From Salmonella enterica subsp. houtenae serovar Houten (GTDB lineage: Bacteria; Pseudomonadota; Gammaproteobacteria; Enterobacterales; Enterobacteriaceae): a DNA stretch of 64,000 nucleotides. Below, piece after piece: positions 34,686 through 43,881 of this stretch. Under the pieces are notes generated by a model. The model saw nothing but the letters and a program-made list of their open reading frames with translations. It searched no databases and had not been told where the DNA came from. The translations under genes were made by a program, and so were the position numbers. The DNA lies in NCBI GenBank assembly GCA_900478215.1, contig LS483478.1, positions 1,612,001 through 1,676,000 of the forward strand. The letters are read 5' to 3'. How positions within the stretch are numbered: position 1 is the stretch's first letter; each line of letters opens with the position of its first letter.

Positions 34686-34972
34686 ACTTTTACCCTCCAC
34701 ATATGCGGGTCAGTTAACGTCGTGTGTATCATTTCTGCTGGTGGCGCATCTGACAAGCGCTATTTTGTTATCTCACGCCCCTTTTCGTAAAAAGTGTAAA
34801 CGAAAGCGTCGTGTAGCAACATATCCGGCAGCAAGTTTGCCAGAACCGAATGGGTTTTGAGAACTATCTGATAACGCTGAAATTATCGTCCGCCGCGGGC
34901 TGTAAATTTACATTGTCTGGCGCAGACAGTATGCTTAATAGCGAAACCCCGCTTAACACGGCGGGGCTTCAT

Positions 34973-35050
34973 GACTCGGGGTGCCCTTCTTTGTGAAGGC
35001 TGAGAAATACCCGTACCACCTGATCTGGATAATGCCAGCGTAGGGAAGTC
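34973..35050 (+). ncRNA. TPP riboswitch (THI element) of thiMD
   Basis: The leader shows the conserved core GACTCGGGGTGCCC, GGCTGAGAAATACCCG, CACCTGATCTGGATAATGCC and AGCGTAGGGAAGTC in the right order. Thiamine pyrophosphate binding should hide the thiM ribosome site at about 35082-35088 (GGCAGGAG), lowering translation. A hairpin at about 34947-34966 (CCCCGC/GCGGGG) precedes the aptamer. Confidence 0.96.
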
Positions 35051-35094
35051 TGACACTGCTCGTGTCCCTTCTTCGCGCGGGCAGGAGCTGAACC

Positions 35095-35883
35095 ATGCAG
35101 CCTGACCTGCACTGCCGCACGCTTGCGGCGCATACGTTAAAACACTTTCGCGCGCTCTCCCCGCTTACGCACTGTATGACGAATGACGTCGTACAAACGT
35201 TTACTGCCAATACGCTGCTGGCGCTGGGCGCTTCACCCGCCATGGTGATTGATCCTGTCGAGGCCAGACCGTTTGCCGCCATCGCCAACGCCTTGCTGGT
35301 TAATGTCGGCACATTAACCGCCTCACGTGCAGATGCAATGTGTGCGGCGGTTGAAAGCGCTTATGATGCCAAAACGCCGTGGACGCTCGATCCTGTCGCG
35401 GTGGGCGCGCTGGAATTTCGTCGGCGATTTTGCCTGGATCTCTTGTCCCTGCGCCCGGCGGCAATACGCGGCAACGCCTCGGAAATCCTGGCGCTAGCCG
35501 GCATGGCGCTGGGCGGACGCGGCGTAGATACCACCGAGGCGGCGTTGGCCGCACTGCCTGCGGCGCAGGCGCTGGCGCGTCAGATAGACTGCATCGTTGT
35601 GGTCACCGGCGAGGTAGATTACGTCACTAACGGTCAGCGCACGCTGAGCATTCCCGGCGGTGATCGGTTAATGACTCGCATTGTAGGCACCGGCTGCGCG
35701 TTGTCGGCGGTCGTGGCCGCCAGTTGCGCGTTACCGGGCGCCGCGCTGGACAATGTCGCGTCGGCCTGCTGCTGGATGAAGCTGGCTGGTCAGGCCGCGG
35801 CAGAGCGTAGCGAGGGACCGGGCAGCTTCATCCCGGCTTTTCTTGACGCGCTGTATCATCTGGATGTGGAGGCGCGCCAATGA
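35095..35883 (+). CDS. thiM: Hydroxyethylthiazole kinase
   Basis: This 262-residue ribokinase-fold enzyme phosphorylates 4-methyl-5-hydroxyethylthiazole for thiamine salvage. Conserved parts are PLTHCMTNDVVQTFTANTLL (substrate site), WTLDPVAVGAL, AIRGNASEILALAG and the anion-hole and catalytic cysteine region RIVGTGCALSAVVAA. The length equals that of E. coli ThiM. It overlaps thiD by 4 bp and is under the TPP riboswitch. Confidence 0.96.
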   Translation: MQPDLHCRTLAAHTLKHFRALSPLTHCMTNDVVQTFTANTLLALGASPAMVIDPVEARPFAAIANALLVNVGTLTASRADAMCAAVESAYDAKTPWTLDPVAVGALEFRRRFCLDLLSLRPAAIRGNASEILALAGMALGGRGVDTTEAALAALPAAQALARQIDCIVVVTGEVDYVTNGQRTLSIPGGDRLMTRIVGTGCALSAVVAASCALPGAALDNVASACCWMKLAGQAAAERSEGPGSFIPAFLDALYHLDVEARQ

Positions 35884-36680
35884 AAAGAATTAACGCGCTG
35901 ACGATTGCCGGCACCGATCCCAGCGGCGGGGCCGGTATCCAGGCGGATCTCAAGACCTTTTCCGCGCTGGGCGCATATGGCTGTTCGGTCATTACCGCGC
36001 TGGTGGCGCAAAATACCTGTGGCGTACAGTCGGTGTACCGGATAGATCCGGACTTTGTTGCCGCGCAACTTGACTCCGTGTTCAGCGATGTGCGCATTGA
36101 TACCACGAAAATCGGGATGCTGGCGGAAACCGATATTGTCGAGGCCGTGGCGGAACGGCTGCAGCGCCATCATGTACGCAATGTGGTGCTGGATACGGTG
36201 ATGCTGGCGAAAAGCGGCGATCCGCTGCTTTCGCCCTCTGCGGTAGAAACATTACGCGTCCGGCTGTTGCCGCAGGTATCGCTGATTACGCCTAATTTGC
36301 CGGAAGCCGCAGCGTTGCTGAATGCGCCCCATGCGCGTACGGAACAGGAGATGCTGGCGCAGGGGCGAGCGTTACTGGCGATGGGGTGTGAGGCGGTATT
36401 GATGAAAGGCGGGCATTTAGAGGATGCGCAAAGCCCGGACTGGCTTTTTACTCGTGAGGGCGAGCAACGTTTTAGCGCGCCGCGTGTGAACACCAAAAAT
36501 ACGCACGGGACGGGCTGTACGCTGTCGGCGGCGCTGGCGGCGTTACGGCCCCGGCATCGCAATTGGGGAGAGACGGTAAACGAGGCGAAGGCATGGCTTT
36601 CGGCGGCGCTGGCTCAGGCGGACACGCTGGAAGTGGGGAAGGGTATTGGTCCGGTACATCATTTCCACGCGTGGTGGTAG
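35880..36680 (+). CDS. thiD: Hydroxymethylpyrimidine (phosphate) kinase
   Basis: This 266-residue kinase makes hydroxymethylpyrimidine pyrophosphate by two phosphorylations in thiamine synthesis. Signatures are NALTIAGTDPSGGAGIQADL at the N-terminus, LITPNLPEAAALL in the middle and NTKNTHGTGCTLSAALAAL with the catalytic cysteine near residue 213. The ATGA overlap with thiM indicates coupling, so both genes respond to the riboswitch. Confidence 0.96.
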   Translation: MKRINALTIAGTDPSGGAGIQADLKTFSALGAYGCSVITALVAQNTCGVQSVYRIDPDFVAAQLDSVFSDVRIDTTKIGMLAETDIVEAVAERLQRHHVRNVVLDTVMLAKSGDPLLSPSAVETLRVRLLPQVSLITPNLPEAAALLNAPHARTEQEMLAQGRALLAMGCEAVLMKGGHLEDAQSPDWLFTREGEQRFSAPRVNTKNTHGTGCTLSAALAALRPRHRNWGETVNEAKAWLSAALAQADTLEVGKGIGPVHHFHAWW

Positions 36681-36690
36681 TATACTGCCT
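36677..36690. promoter_or_regulatory. Near-palindrome before yegW
   Basis: GGTAGTATACTGCC, with the exact core AGTATACT, lies 27 bp before the yegW start and overlaps the end of thiD. GntR/HutC regulators often bind such dyads at their own promoters. This is a weak candidate autoregulatory site. Confidence 0.35.
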
Positions 36691-36716
36691 ACAGACCCGT
36701 CGTCAGGAAAAGATAA

Positions 36717-37463
36717 ATGGAACAAGCGCATACCCGGCTCATCGCGCAACTGAATGAACGAATTTCAGCGGCGGATAATACGCCGCTATACCTGAAATTC
36801 GCCCAGACGGTAAAGAATGCCGTGCGCAGCGGTATTCTTGAGCACGGTAATATTTTGCCTGGCGAACGCGATCTCAGCCAGCTTACCGGCGTCTCGCGTA
36901 TCACGGTACGCAAAGCGATGCAGGCGCTGGAAGAAGAGGGGGTGGTTACTCGCGCCCGCGGCTACGGTACGCAAATCAATAATATCTTTGAATATTCCCT
37001 GAAAGAGGCGCGGGGATTTTCTCAGCAGGTTGTCTTGCGCGGCAAAAAACCGGATACGCTATGGGTTAACAAACGCGTGGTAAGTTGTCCGGATGAGGTC
37101 GCGCAGCATCTGGCGATCCCCGCAGGCAGCGACGTCTTTTTACTCAAACGTATTCGTTATGTTGATGAGGACGCGGTATCGATTGAAGAGTCCTGGGTGC
37201 CCGCGCATCTGATTCATGATGTCGACGCGATTGGCATTTCTCTGTATGACTATTTTCGTAGTCAGCACATTTACCCTCAGCGTACCCGATCTCGCGTCAG
37301 CGCCCGGATGCCGGATGATGAGTTTCAGTCGCATATTCAAATGGATGATAAAGTGCCGGTGCTGGTGATTAAGCAGGTGGCGCTCGATCAGCAGCAGCGG
37401 CCTATTGAATACAGCATCAGTTATTGTCGTAGCGACCTATACGTTTTTGTGTGCGAGGAGTAG
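36717..37463 (+). CDS. yegW: GntR/HutC-family regulator YegW
   Basis: This 248-residue regulator has an N-terminal GntR winged helix (LPGERDLSQLTGVSRITVRK, followed by GYGTQINNIF) and a C-terminal UTRA ligand domain from about residue 95 (RFR-type core replaced by VFLLKRIRYVDEDAVSIEES). It matches E. coli YegW throughout. It probably controls the yegTUV cluster that converges on it; its effector is unknown, likely a nucleoside- or sugar-like compound. Its end overlaps yegV by 27 bp on the opposite strand. Confidence 0.88.
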   Translation: MEQAHTRLIAQLNERISAADNTPLYLKFAQTVKNAVRSGILEHGNILPGERDLSQLTGVSRITVRKAMQALEEEGVVTRARGYGTQINNIFEYSLKEARGFSQQVVLRGKKPDTLWVNKRVVSCPDEVAQHLAIPAGSDVFLLKRIRYVDEDAVSIEESWVPAHLIHDVDAIGISLYDYFRSQHIYPQRTRSRVSARMPDDEFQSHIQMDDKVPVLVIKQVALDQQQRPIEYSISYCRSDLYVFVCEE

Positions 37464-38405
37464 CGCTCCGCGCGTGGGCGCGCAGTCGCCGCCGCGATGC
37501 CCGATCACCCAGCTCGCCACTGCATTTCCCAGCAGTACGGCATCCGCGAGCGACCAGCCTGACGCCAGTCCTGCCAGCACGCCGCCAGCATGGCTGTCGC
37601 CCGCGCCGATGGTATCCACCACGGTTGCCGGAAACGCTGGCACAAAGCGGGAAGATTGCCCGCTAAAATACCACGCTCCGTCTTTATCGTGGCGCACCAC
37701 CAGCGGTGCGGAAAAGCGTTTTACCCATGCCTCGCCGAAAGGGCGCGTATCGGTCGCGAACCCGGCGCGTTCCGCGGCGATGATTGCTTCCTGGCGATTC
37801 AGGGAGACGATGGGCCGGCAAGCCATAATGCGCGCCATTGTATCGTCTGTAATATCACCGATTCGTGGGCCAAAATCGATAAAAGGCGTTACATCGTCGA
37901 CGGTTTCCAGCCACTGGATCAGTTGTTCGCCACAGGACGAGGCCAGTTGATAGCCGGACAGGTAGATAAGACTGCCCCGCGGCGTCCTGAGCTGCGACAG
38001 CCAGTCCGCATGCCACTGGTTTTCCACGCCGCTAAAAGACATAAACGTGCGTTCGCCATCCGGTTCGACTAACGCCAGACACCAGCCATTATCCCCTTCA
38101 ACCGCGTTAATCACGCTGGATAATCCCTCTTTTGCCAGACGGCGACGAATCCTCTCCGCCCACACGCCCTGACCCAGCGGCAGCGCATTGCTGGCGTCAA
38201 TCCCCAGTCGTTTCAACGCCACGGCAATATTCAGTGCACAGCCGCCGATATTGACGCTCTGTTGTTGTAGTTCAATATCGCCTCCGCGACGCGGCAACGT
38301 CCAGGCATCGGCAATGATATCGATCACTGCCGCGCCGATAATGGTGAGCGGACGCCGGGTGTGCAGAGTGGGTAATAATGTCAGCAACCGTGCGCCGTTC
38401 ATCAT
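37437..38405 (-). CDS. yegV: PfkB-family sugar kinase YegV
   Basis: This 322-residue kinase has both PfkB signatures: NIGGCALNIAVALKRLG near residue 52 and DTIGAGDSHAGGVLAGL near residue 265, with the catalytic aspartate in the latter. The natural substrate is unknown; context with a nucleoside permease-like gene and an ADP-ribosylglycohydrolase suggests a ribosyl or nucleoside compound. The first two codons are both ATG; the ATGA overlap with yegU indicates coupling. Confidence 0.88.
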   Translation of the reverse strand: MMNGARLLTLLPTLHTRRPLTIIGAAVIDIIADAWTLPRRGGDIELQQQSVNIGGCALNIAVALKRLGIDASNALPLGQGVWAERIRRRLAKEGLSSVINAVEGDNGWCLALVEPDGERTFMSFSGVENQWHADWLSQLRTPRGSLIYLSGYQLASSCGEQLIQWLETVDDVTPFIDFGPRIGDITDDTMARIMACRPIVSLNRQEAIIAAERAGFATDTRPFGEAWVKRFSAPLVVRHDKDGAWYFSGQSSRFVPAFPATVVDTIGAGDSHAGGVLAGLASGWSLADAVLLGNAVASWVIGHRGGDCAPTRGALLLAHKNV

Positions 38406-39403
38406 GCCTCCCGCCGTTGACGATAACTCGCCAGCGCAACGGCATAGCGCGTGAAATCCAGTTGATTAACCTCGTCCAGCGTTTGCTTTAACTGGGGGTG
38501 AATGGCGTTTACCCCGTGTAACGCGCCGCAAATGGCAGTCGCCATCGCGCCGATAGTGTCAGTATCGCCGCCGAGGTTAGCGCACAGCACGGCACAGCGG
38601 TTAGGATCGGTATTCGCCAGTTCCACCATGGCGATAGCGCAGGGAACCGATTCAATGGTGCTGGTTCCCGCGCCGATGATCTGATATAGCTGTTCGCTGG
38701 CAGATTCGACGCCGTCGGCGCGGCGGACAATGTTTAGCGCCAGTTCCAGACGTGCCGATAGCGAGGCGCTAAACGTGGTAATACGCGCTGTCTGCGCCTG
38801 ATGGGCGACGGCGGGGAGCGAGTCGGCAATACGTTGCCACGTGTCGCCGTTAACCGCTCGCGAGACGGCCCACGCGACAACCACGGCGCCAGCCACCGCC
38901 AGATCGGATTTATGCGTCGGGCTGGAGGCTAACGCCACTTCTGCTATAAAGGCTGTCAGGTTGGTTGGCGGCAACAGGCAGCCCAACGGCGAAACGCGCA
39001 TAGCCGCGCCGTTAGTCACGCCGTTGTTTTCCAGCGCCGCGATGGGGTTGCCGTCGCGAATCGCGTTCAGCGCAATTTTTGACGTCGGGCCGAGTACATT
39101 TTTATTGAACGCATCAAAGCGTTCCGCCCAGGCGAGGATGTTACGCCCAATAATCTCGGGATCAATGTTGCCTTCGCATTCGAGCAGCGCGTCGGCCAGG
39201 CAGAGCGCCATGGCGGTATCGTCCGTAAACTCCGCGCGGTTAAAATAGCAGGCGGCATTATTCTCTGCTGGGCCGGGCAGAAAGCGGTCAATCCAGCCGA
39301 AATGCGCTTTGACGCGCGTTCTCGGCCACAGCTCGGAGGGCATTCCCATCGCATCCCCTAACGCTTGCCCGTAAAGAGCACCGAGAATACGTTCTGCTTT
39401 CAT
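38402..39403 (-). CDS. yegU: ADP-ribosylglycohydrolase family protein YegU
   Basis: This 333-residue protein belongs to the ADP-ribosylglycohydrolase (DraG) family. Metal-ligand motifs are visible: GDAMGMPSE near the N-terminus, FTDDTAMALCLADALL at about residues 60-75, and NLGGDTDTIGAMATAI near residue 285. It would remove ADP-ribose or a related glycosidic group from a small molecule or protein; the substrate is not established. It overlaps yegT by 4 bp and yegV by 4 bp. Confidence 0.88.
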   Translation of the reverse strand: MKAERILGALYGQALGDAMGMPSELWPRTRVKAHFGWIDRFLPGPAENNAACYFNRAEFTDDTAMALCLADALLECEGNIDPEIIGRNILAWAERFDAFNKNVLGPTSKIALNAIRDGNPIAALENNGVTNGAAMRVSPLGCLLPPTNLTAFIAEVALASSPTHKSDLAVAGAVVVAWAVSRAVNGDTWQRIADSLPAVAHQAQTARITTFSASLSARLELALNIVRRADGVESASEQLYQIIGAGTSTIESVPCAIAMVELANTDPNRCAVLCANLGGDTDTIGAMATAICGALHGVNAIHPQLKQTLDEVNQLDFTRYAVALASYRQRREA

Positions 39404-40670
39404 TTTACTTCCCCTTGTGTCAACGCAATATCGCGATCGTCAATGGCAGTGATCTCGTTGTCCGATTCGCGAAAGAAAATCATAAACAGTAGCGCGATGA
39501 CGGCAATCATCACTGCGCCAAATGTCCACATGCCCACCCAGTTGAATGTCAGACCGTTAACCGGTTGCGGATAAGCAAACATTTTTTCCATCATCACGCC
39601 GCCGAGGCGGTAGCCCAGCAGGCTGCCGAATCCCTGACAGCAGAGGGTGATAAGCCCTTGCGCAGCGGTACGCATATGAACCGGCGCTTTTTTATCGACA
39701 TAAATGTAGGCGGTGACGTAGTAGAAATCGTAACTTACGCCGTGCAGCAACATACCGAGGAACAGCAGGGCGTAAGTGAAGTACGTCTCCACGCCGCCAT
39801 AGACAAAAAAGCCGTAGCGGATCGCGGCGGTAACAAGACCAAGCAATAGTACCTTTTTAATACCAAAGCGCTTAGTGAAAAAGGGCAGCGCCAGCATAAA
39901 GAAGATTTCAGAGAACTGGCCGAGCGTCATCCAGCCGGTGGCGTTTTTCATTCCCACCTCCGTCAGATAGCCGTTAGCGAAGATGTAGTAGAAGGCCAGC
40001 GGCATCGCAAACAGGAAGGAGCAGATGAAGAAAACGAGAAAGTTTTTATCGCGCAGCAGGACCAGCGCATCCAGCCCCAGCATCACTTTAATATCCATCT
40101 TGCCAGTGCTTTTTGGCGGCGTGTCTGGCAGACAGAACGCAAATACGCCCAGCAACGCTGAACTTGCGGCGGTTATGAGCAGTGGAATGTTGGTGGGAGA
40201 AATATCGTTATAGCCTAACATTTGCGGCAGGAATCCACAGGCGAGGCCGGAGGCTATCCACCCAATGGTACCCATAACGCGAATGCGTGGAAAATCGCGT
40301 TCAACGTCCGGTACGTTAGCGAAGGCAATGCTGTTTGTCAGCGCGATGGTGGGCATATAGGTTAATGAATAGGCCAGCAGCAGCGGAAAGAATCCGGCAA
40401 AGGTGGTTTGCTGCGCTGCGAAGTACATCAGTACGGCGCCCGCGAACATCAGTACCGCCAGCACTTTTTGCGCCGAGAAAAAAGATCGGTAACGGAGCCG
40501 ACCAGAATCGGCGTCAGGATCGCCGCAATGGCGGTACAGGCATAAGACCAGCCTATTTCACCGGCGGAAAAGCCGCTTTTATTTAGCCATAGCCACAGCG
40601 GGACGAACCAGGCGCCCCAGATAAACCACTCCACGAACATCATGAACGACAGTTTAAAAGTCGTTTTCAT
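39400..40670 (-). pseudogene. yegT: Frameshifted nucleoside permease-like gene yegT
   Basis: The expected product is a roughly 420-residue NupG-type nucleoside:proton symporter. The N-terminal piece starts at 40670 (MKTTFKLSFMMFVEWFIWGA) and stays homologous as far as GSVTD near residue 62. The frame then changes, giving LFSRRKKCWRY and a stop, while the remaining 350 or so residues continue in the next frame from 40464. On the minus strand GATC is followed by TTTTTT where a codon for arginine (CGT) is expected, so one base is missing at about 40483-40484. The rest of the gene is intact, suggesting a recent event or a sequencing error. Confidence 0.88.
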
Positions 40671-40706
40671 TTTTGAATCCTTCATGACAGGTAAGGTACG
40701 CCACGA

Positions 40707-40741
40707 AAATACCATTTAAAAATACCTTTTAAATACCATTG
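40707..40741. repeat. Triple direct repeat before yegT
   Basis: Three near-identical 11-mers stand in a row: AAATACCATTT (40707), AAATACCTTTT (40720) and AAATACCATTG (40731). They lie 37-71 bp upstream of the yegT start, within the yegT/fbaB divergent region. The spacing of 11-13 bp, about one helical turn, fits a cooperative regulator site array. Confidence 0.55.
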
Positions 40742-40887
40742 GGCGTTAATTTTGACCGTTCTAACACTTTTTCGTACGTGAATCGAGCCAGCAGATAGCG
40801 CCGAAAAAAGGCGCTAAAGTTGGCAAAAATGGTCGGTCAGTACCAGGCTTATTGCGACCCGCAATCTGCGGGGCAGGACTATTCACC

Positions 40888-40906
40888 TTCCGATACCCTA
40901 TCGGAA
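40888..40906. promoter_or_regulatory. Palindrome in the fbaB leader
   Basis: TTCCGATA and TATCGGAA are exact inverted 8-mers around CCC, 17 bp before the fbaB start and just ahead of its ribosome site (GGGAG). It could be an operator or a short RNA hairpin next to the ribosome site. Confidence 0.45.
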
Positions 40907-40923
40907 CTTACGGGAGCATAGCT

Positions 40924-41976
40924 ATGACTGATATTGCGCAGTTGCTTGGCAAAGACGCCGACAGCCTTTTACAGCATCGTTGTATGACCATACCTTCCGA
41001 TCAGCTTTATCTTCCCGGCAAGGATTACGTTGACCGGGTAATGATTGACAATAATCGTCCGCCTGCCGTTCTGCGTAATATGCAGACGCTCTATAATACT
41101 GGACGCCTGGCGGGAACAGGATATCTGTCGATACTGCCCGTCGATCAGGGGGTGGAGCACTCCGCCGGCGCCTCTTTTGCGGCCAACCCGCGCTACTTTG
41201 ACCCAAAAAACATTGTTGAATTGGCGATTGAGGCCGGCTGTAACTGCGTGGCCTCTACCTACGGCGTACTGGCCTCGGTTTCACGGCGCTATGCGCACCG
41301 TATTCCGTTTTTGGTCAAACTGAATCACAACGAAACATTGAGCTATCCGACAGAGTATGATCAGACTCTGTACGCCAGCGTTGAGCAGGCGTTCAATATG
41401 GGGGCTGTGGCGGTAGGTGCGACGATCTATTTCGGTTCGGAACAGTCTCGTCGCCAGATTGAAGAGATCTCCGCCGCTTTTGAGCGTGCGCATGAGCTGG
41501 GCATGGTGACCGTATTGTGGGCTTACCTGCGTAATTCTTCCTTTAAAAAAGACGGCGTTGATTACCATGTATCCGCTGACCTGACGGGTCAGGCCAACCA
41601 TCTGGCCGCTACGATTGGCGCGGATATTGTGAAACAGAAAATGGCCGAGAATAATGGTGGTTATAAAGCGGTAAACTTCGGCTATACCGACGACCGCGTG
41701 TACAGCAAACTGACCAGCGATAACCCGATTGATTTGGTACGTTATCAGTTGGCGAACTGCTATATGGGACGCGCCGGGCTTATCAACTCCGGCGGCGCGG
41801 ACGGCGGCGACACCGATCTCGGCGACGCGGTTCGTACCGCGGTGATCAACAAACGAGCCGGTGGGATGGGGCTAATTCTGGGACGTAAAGCCTTTAAGAA
41901 ATCGATGGCTGATGGCGTGAAGTTGATTAACGCCGTACAGGATGTCTATCTGGATAGCAACGTCACCATTGCCTGA
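40924..41976 (+). CDS. fbaB: Class I fructose-bisphosphate aldolase (DhnA type)
   Basis: This 350-residue enzyme cleaves fructose 1,6-bisphosphate through a Schiff-base lysine and works mainly in gluconeogenic growth. It matches E. coli FbaB almost residue for residue, including ILPVDQGVEHSAGASFA, LVKLNHNETLSYP, the segment around KQKMAENNGGYKAVNFGY, and the phosphate-binding INKRAGGMGLILGRKAF. The ATG at 40924 follows GGGAGCATAGCT. It is monocistronic, divergent from yegT and followed by a hairpin. Confidence 0.95.
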   Translation: MTDIAQLLGKDADSLLQHRCMTIPSDQLYLPGKDYVDRVMIDNNRPPAVLRNMQTLYNTGRLAGTGYLSILPVDQGVEHSAGASFAANPRYFDPKNIVELAIEAGCNCVASTYGVLASVSRRYAHRIPFLVKLNHNETLSYPTEYDQTLYASVEQAFNMGAVAVGATIYFGSEQSRRQIEEISAAFERAHELGMVTVLWAYLRNSSFKKDGVDYHVSADLTGQANHLAATIGADIVKQKMAENNGGYKAVNFGYTDDRVYSKLTSDNPIDLVRYQLANCYMGRAGLINSGGADGGDTDLGDAVRTAVINKRAGGMGLILGRKAFKKSMADGVKLINAVQDVYLDSNVTIA

Positions 41977-41992
41977 GTCCAACGAAGAAAAG

Positions 41993-42014
41993 CCGGATGT
42001 GAGCGCATCCGGCC
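41993..42014 (+). terminator. Hairpin after fbaB
   Basis: GCCGGATG and CATCCGGC form an 8-bp stem 17 bp after the fbaB stop. No long T run follows, and the core resembles a REP unit, so it may be a transcript stabiliser instead. Confidence 0.5.
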
Positions 42015-42028
42015 AGCGGTAGGTATTA

Positions 42029-42928
42029 TTAACGCAGCAACGGGCAGTCCGGCGGTAGCCGACAGCGTAATGCGCCTGGCAGGACCTCAATATGAAATTC
42101 TTGTCCGCTGAGTGGTTCGCCATCCAGATTAAACGTGATTTCATGCGGCGCATGAATATCAAACCACGCCGAGGCGCCGTCAATAATATTCGGATTGTCA
42201 TCTGACTGCGTGAGCGTGGAAAACAGCGCCGGCAGCAGCTCTTCGCCGGTAAAAACCCGTAGCTGTAACAGTCCGTCGTTAATCAGCGCGGTGGGACATA
42301 ATTGCTGCCCGCCGCCGGCCTGACGACCGTTGCCGATGCCGATCACCAGCGCATCTCCCTGCCAGTGAAAGTTTTCGCCACGTATTTCGCAGCGGTCAGG
42401 TTTCAGCGTATCCATTCTCATCAGACCGTGGATAAGATAAGAGACGCCGCCCAACGCGGCCTTGAGTTTTTCCGGCGTTTCGGTGGTAATGCGGGTGCCA
42501 AAACCGCCCGTCGCCATATTGATAAAACAGGTTTTATCATTGACCCTGGCCATATCAATTTCTATCGCGTTTCCGGCAATCGCCAGTTTCAGCGCTTTGT
42601 CCAGCGCTTCAGGAATACCGGCGCTGGTGGCAAAATCGTTGGCGGTGCCGAGCGGCAAAAGGCCCAGGGCGGGGATTACGCCGTCGCGGATCTGGATGAG
42701 CGCGGTAGACACTTCATTAATGGTGCCGTCGCCGCCGCCGGCAATCACCGTTTCAACACCCAGTCTACGAGCTTCATCAACGTAACGCTGCGCGTCGCCT
42801 TTTTCCCAGGTTACTCGAACATGAATCTGTATGCCTTCGTCGCGAAGTAGAGTAATGGCCTCACGTAGCGGCTGATTATCAGCGCTTTTGCCATTGAGGA
42901 TCAGTAAGCTGGCGGGAAAATTAGCCAT
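42029..42928 (-). CDS. yegS: Lipid kinase YegS
   Basis: This 299-residue protein is a diacylglycerol-kinase-like lipid kinase; E. coli YegS phosphorylates phosphatidylglycerol in vitro. The nucleotide-binding GGGDGTINEVSTALI lies near residue 65 and LLPLGTANDFATSAGIPE near residue 95. The C-terminal beta-sandwich contains the catalytic-region INDGLLQLRVF. The length equals E. coli YegS. It is transcribed convergently with fbaB. Confidence 0.93.
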   Translation of the reverse strand: MANFPASLLILNGKSADNQPLREAITLLRDEGIQIHVRVTWEKGDAQRYVDEARRLGVETVIAGGGDGTINEVSTALIQIRDGVIPALGLLPLGTANDFATSAGIPEALDKALKLAIAGNAIEIDMARVNDKTCFINMATGGFGTRITTETPEKLKAALGGVSYLIHGLMRMDTLKPDRCEIRGENFHWQGDALVIGIGNGRQAGGGQQLCPTALINDGLLQLRVFTGEELLPALFSTLTQSDDNPNIIDGASAWFDIHAPHEITFNLDGEPLSGQEFHIEVLPGALRCRLPPDCPLLR

Positions 42929-43542
42929 CCGTTATGCCTTAATATGTTGAACAACAACCTTCAGAAAGTGTACAGCAGAAATGAAAAAGCGAGGTCAGAA
43001 CAGGATGAAAATTGAAACGTTGCGCACTTATTGCCTTGCCGTTGTTTCTCCTGAGATACGCTGCGCTAAGCGAAGCAGGGCTTAAGGCGAACGGCGGCAA
43101 GGGATAAACGAACTCTACGGCGCAGTATACGCATTGAGCATCGCTTGCGGCACTGGAAGTAAACCGCCAGGGGCAGATGATAATCCGTCAGACATAGCCT
43201 GTGAGTAACGAAACGGTGGAGTCACCAGAGAACTGTGCATCAGTGATCAGGTGTAATATTTAAATACATCCATATCCGATAAAAACCTGATATTTATTAT
43301 TAGAAGTACTTTTTAATAGCATAACATCGAAATAGTATTTAGACTATTGGGTAGAAAAACGCACTAGTAGAAATTTACTATGCTATCTATGAAACAAAAA
43401 CAGTAATAGAGATGATGGCCTTATAGTCATACCGTTACCTGAGAGTGTCTCTGTGAGCTTCATTTTTTTCCTAAACACAATAGAGTAAAATTACACGGGG
43501 ATGTTGTGTTTTCTACTTAGAGAGAATGAAAGTGGGGGTTAT
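42929..43542. other. Intergenic stretch before steD, with a possible gene remnant
   Basis: These 614 bases lie between yegS and steD. A short frame at 43005-43085 reads MKIETLRTYCLAVVSPEIRC and stops after 26 codons; its start resembles the first residues of MmcQ/YjbR-type proteins and could be a broken gene end. From about 43255 the DNA is strongly AT-rich, which probably marks the left edge of the acquired islet and holds the steD promoter. No tRNA, IS end or attachment-site repeat was recognised. Confidence 0.4.
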
Positions 43543-43881
43543 ATGAATAGTACTCCAGATGTAAGTACGCAAACGCCATTACTCTCTCCTTCTGAGCGGA
43601 GTAATGAAGAAAAACCAAGAGCTGAAATTGTTAATTTTCAAGCTTACGGCGCTAAACCCAGATGTTTAATGTGCCTGGGAACCACTATGTCGATTACAGG
43701 TATTTTAAGTGGCGTATGCTCAGCAGCCGTCGCCAGTGTCAGTAGTAGCAGTGTTACCTATGGTACCGCCTTGACGGTTTTAGGCGCATCGATTTGTGTA
43801 GGGGGATTGGGTATGATGGGAATATGTGCCGGACTATACCTTAGCGCAAATGCCGTTAGAACCCGGCCAGCCTATCCATGA
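43543..43881 (+). CDS. steD: SPI-2 type III effector SteD
   Basis: This 112-residue protein has a polar N-terminus of about 45 residues (NSTPDVSTQTPLLSPSERS) and two hydrophobic segments at about residues 45-70 and 75-105, a layout that fits SteD. SteD is known to enter host membranes and reduce surface MHC class II through a host ubiquitin ligase. The ATG at 43543 follows GTGGGGG. It lies next to srcA, whose product is a chaperone reported for SteD. The identity is from memory of size, topology and neighbour; the flanking DNA is AT-rich. Confidence 0.82.
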   Translation: MNSTPDVSTQTPLLSPSERSNEEKPRAEIVNFQAYGAKPRCLMCLGTTMSITGILSGVCSAAVASVSSSSVTYGTALTVLGASICVGGLGMMGICAGLYLSANAVRTRPAYP

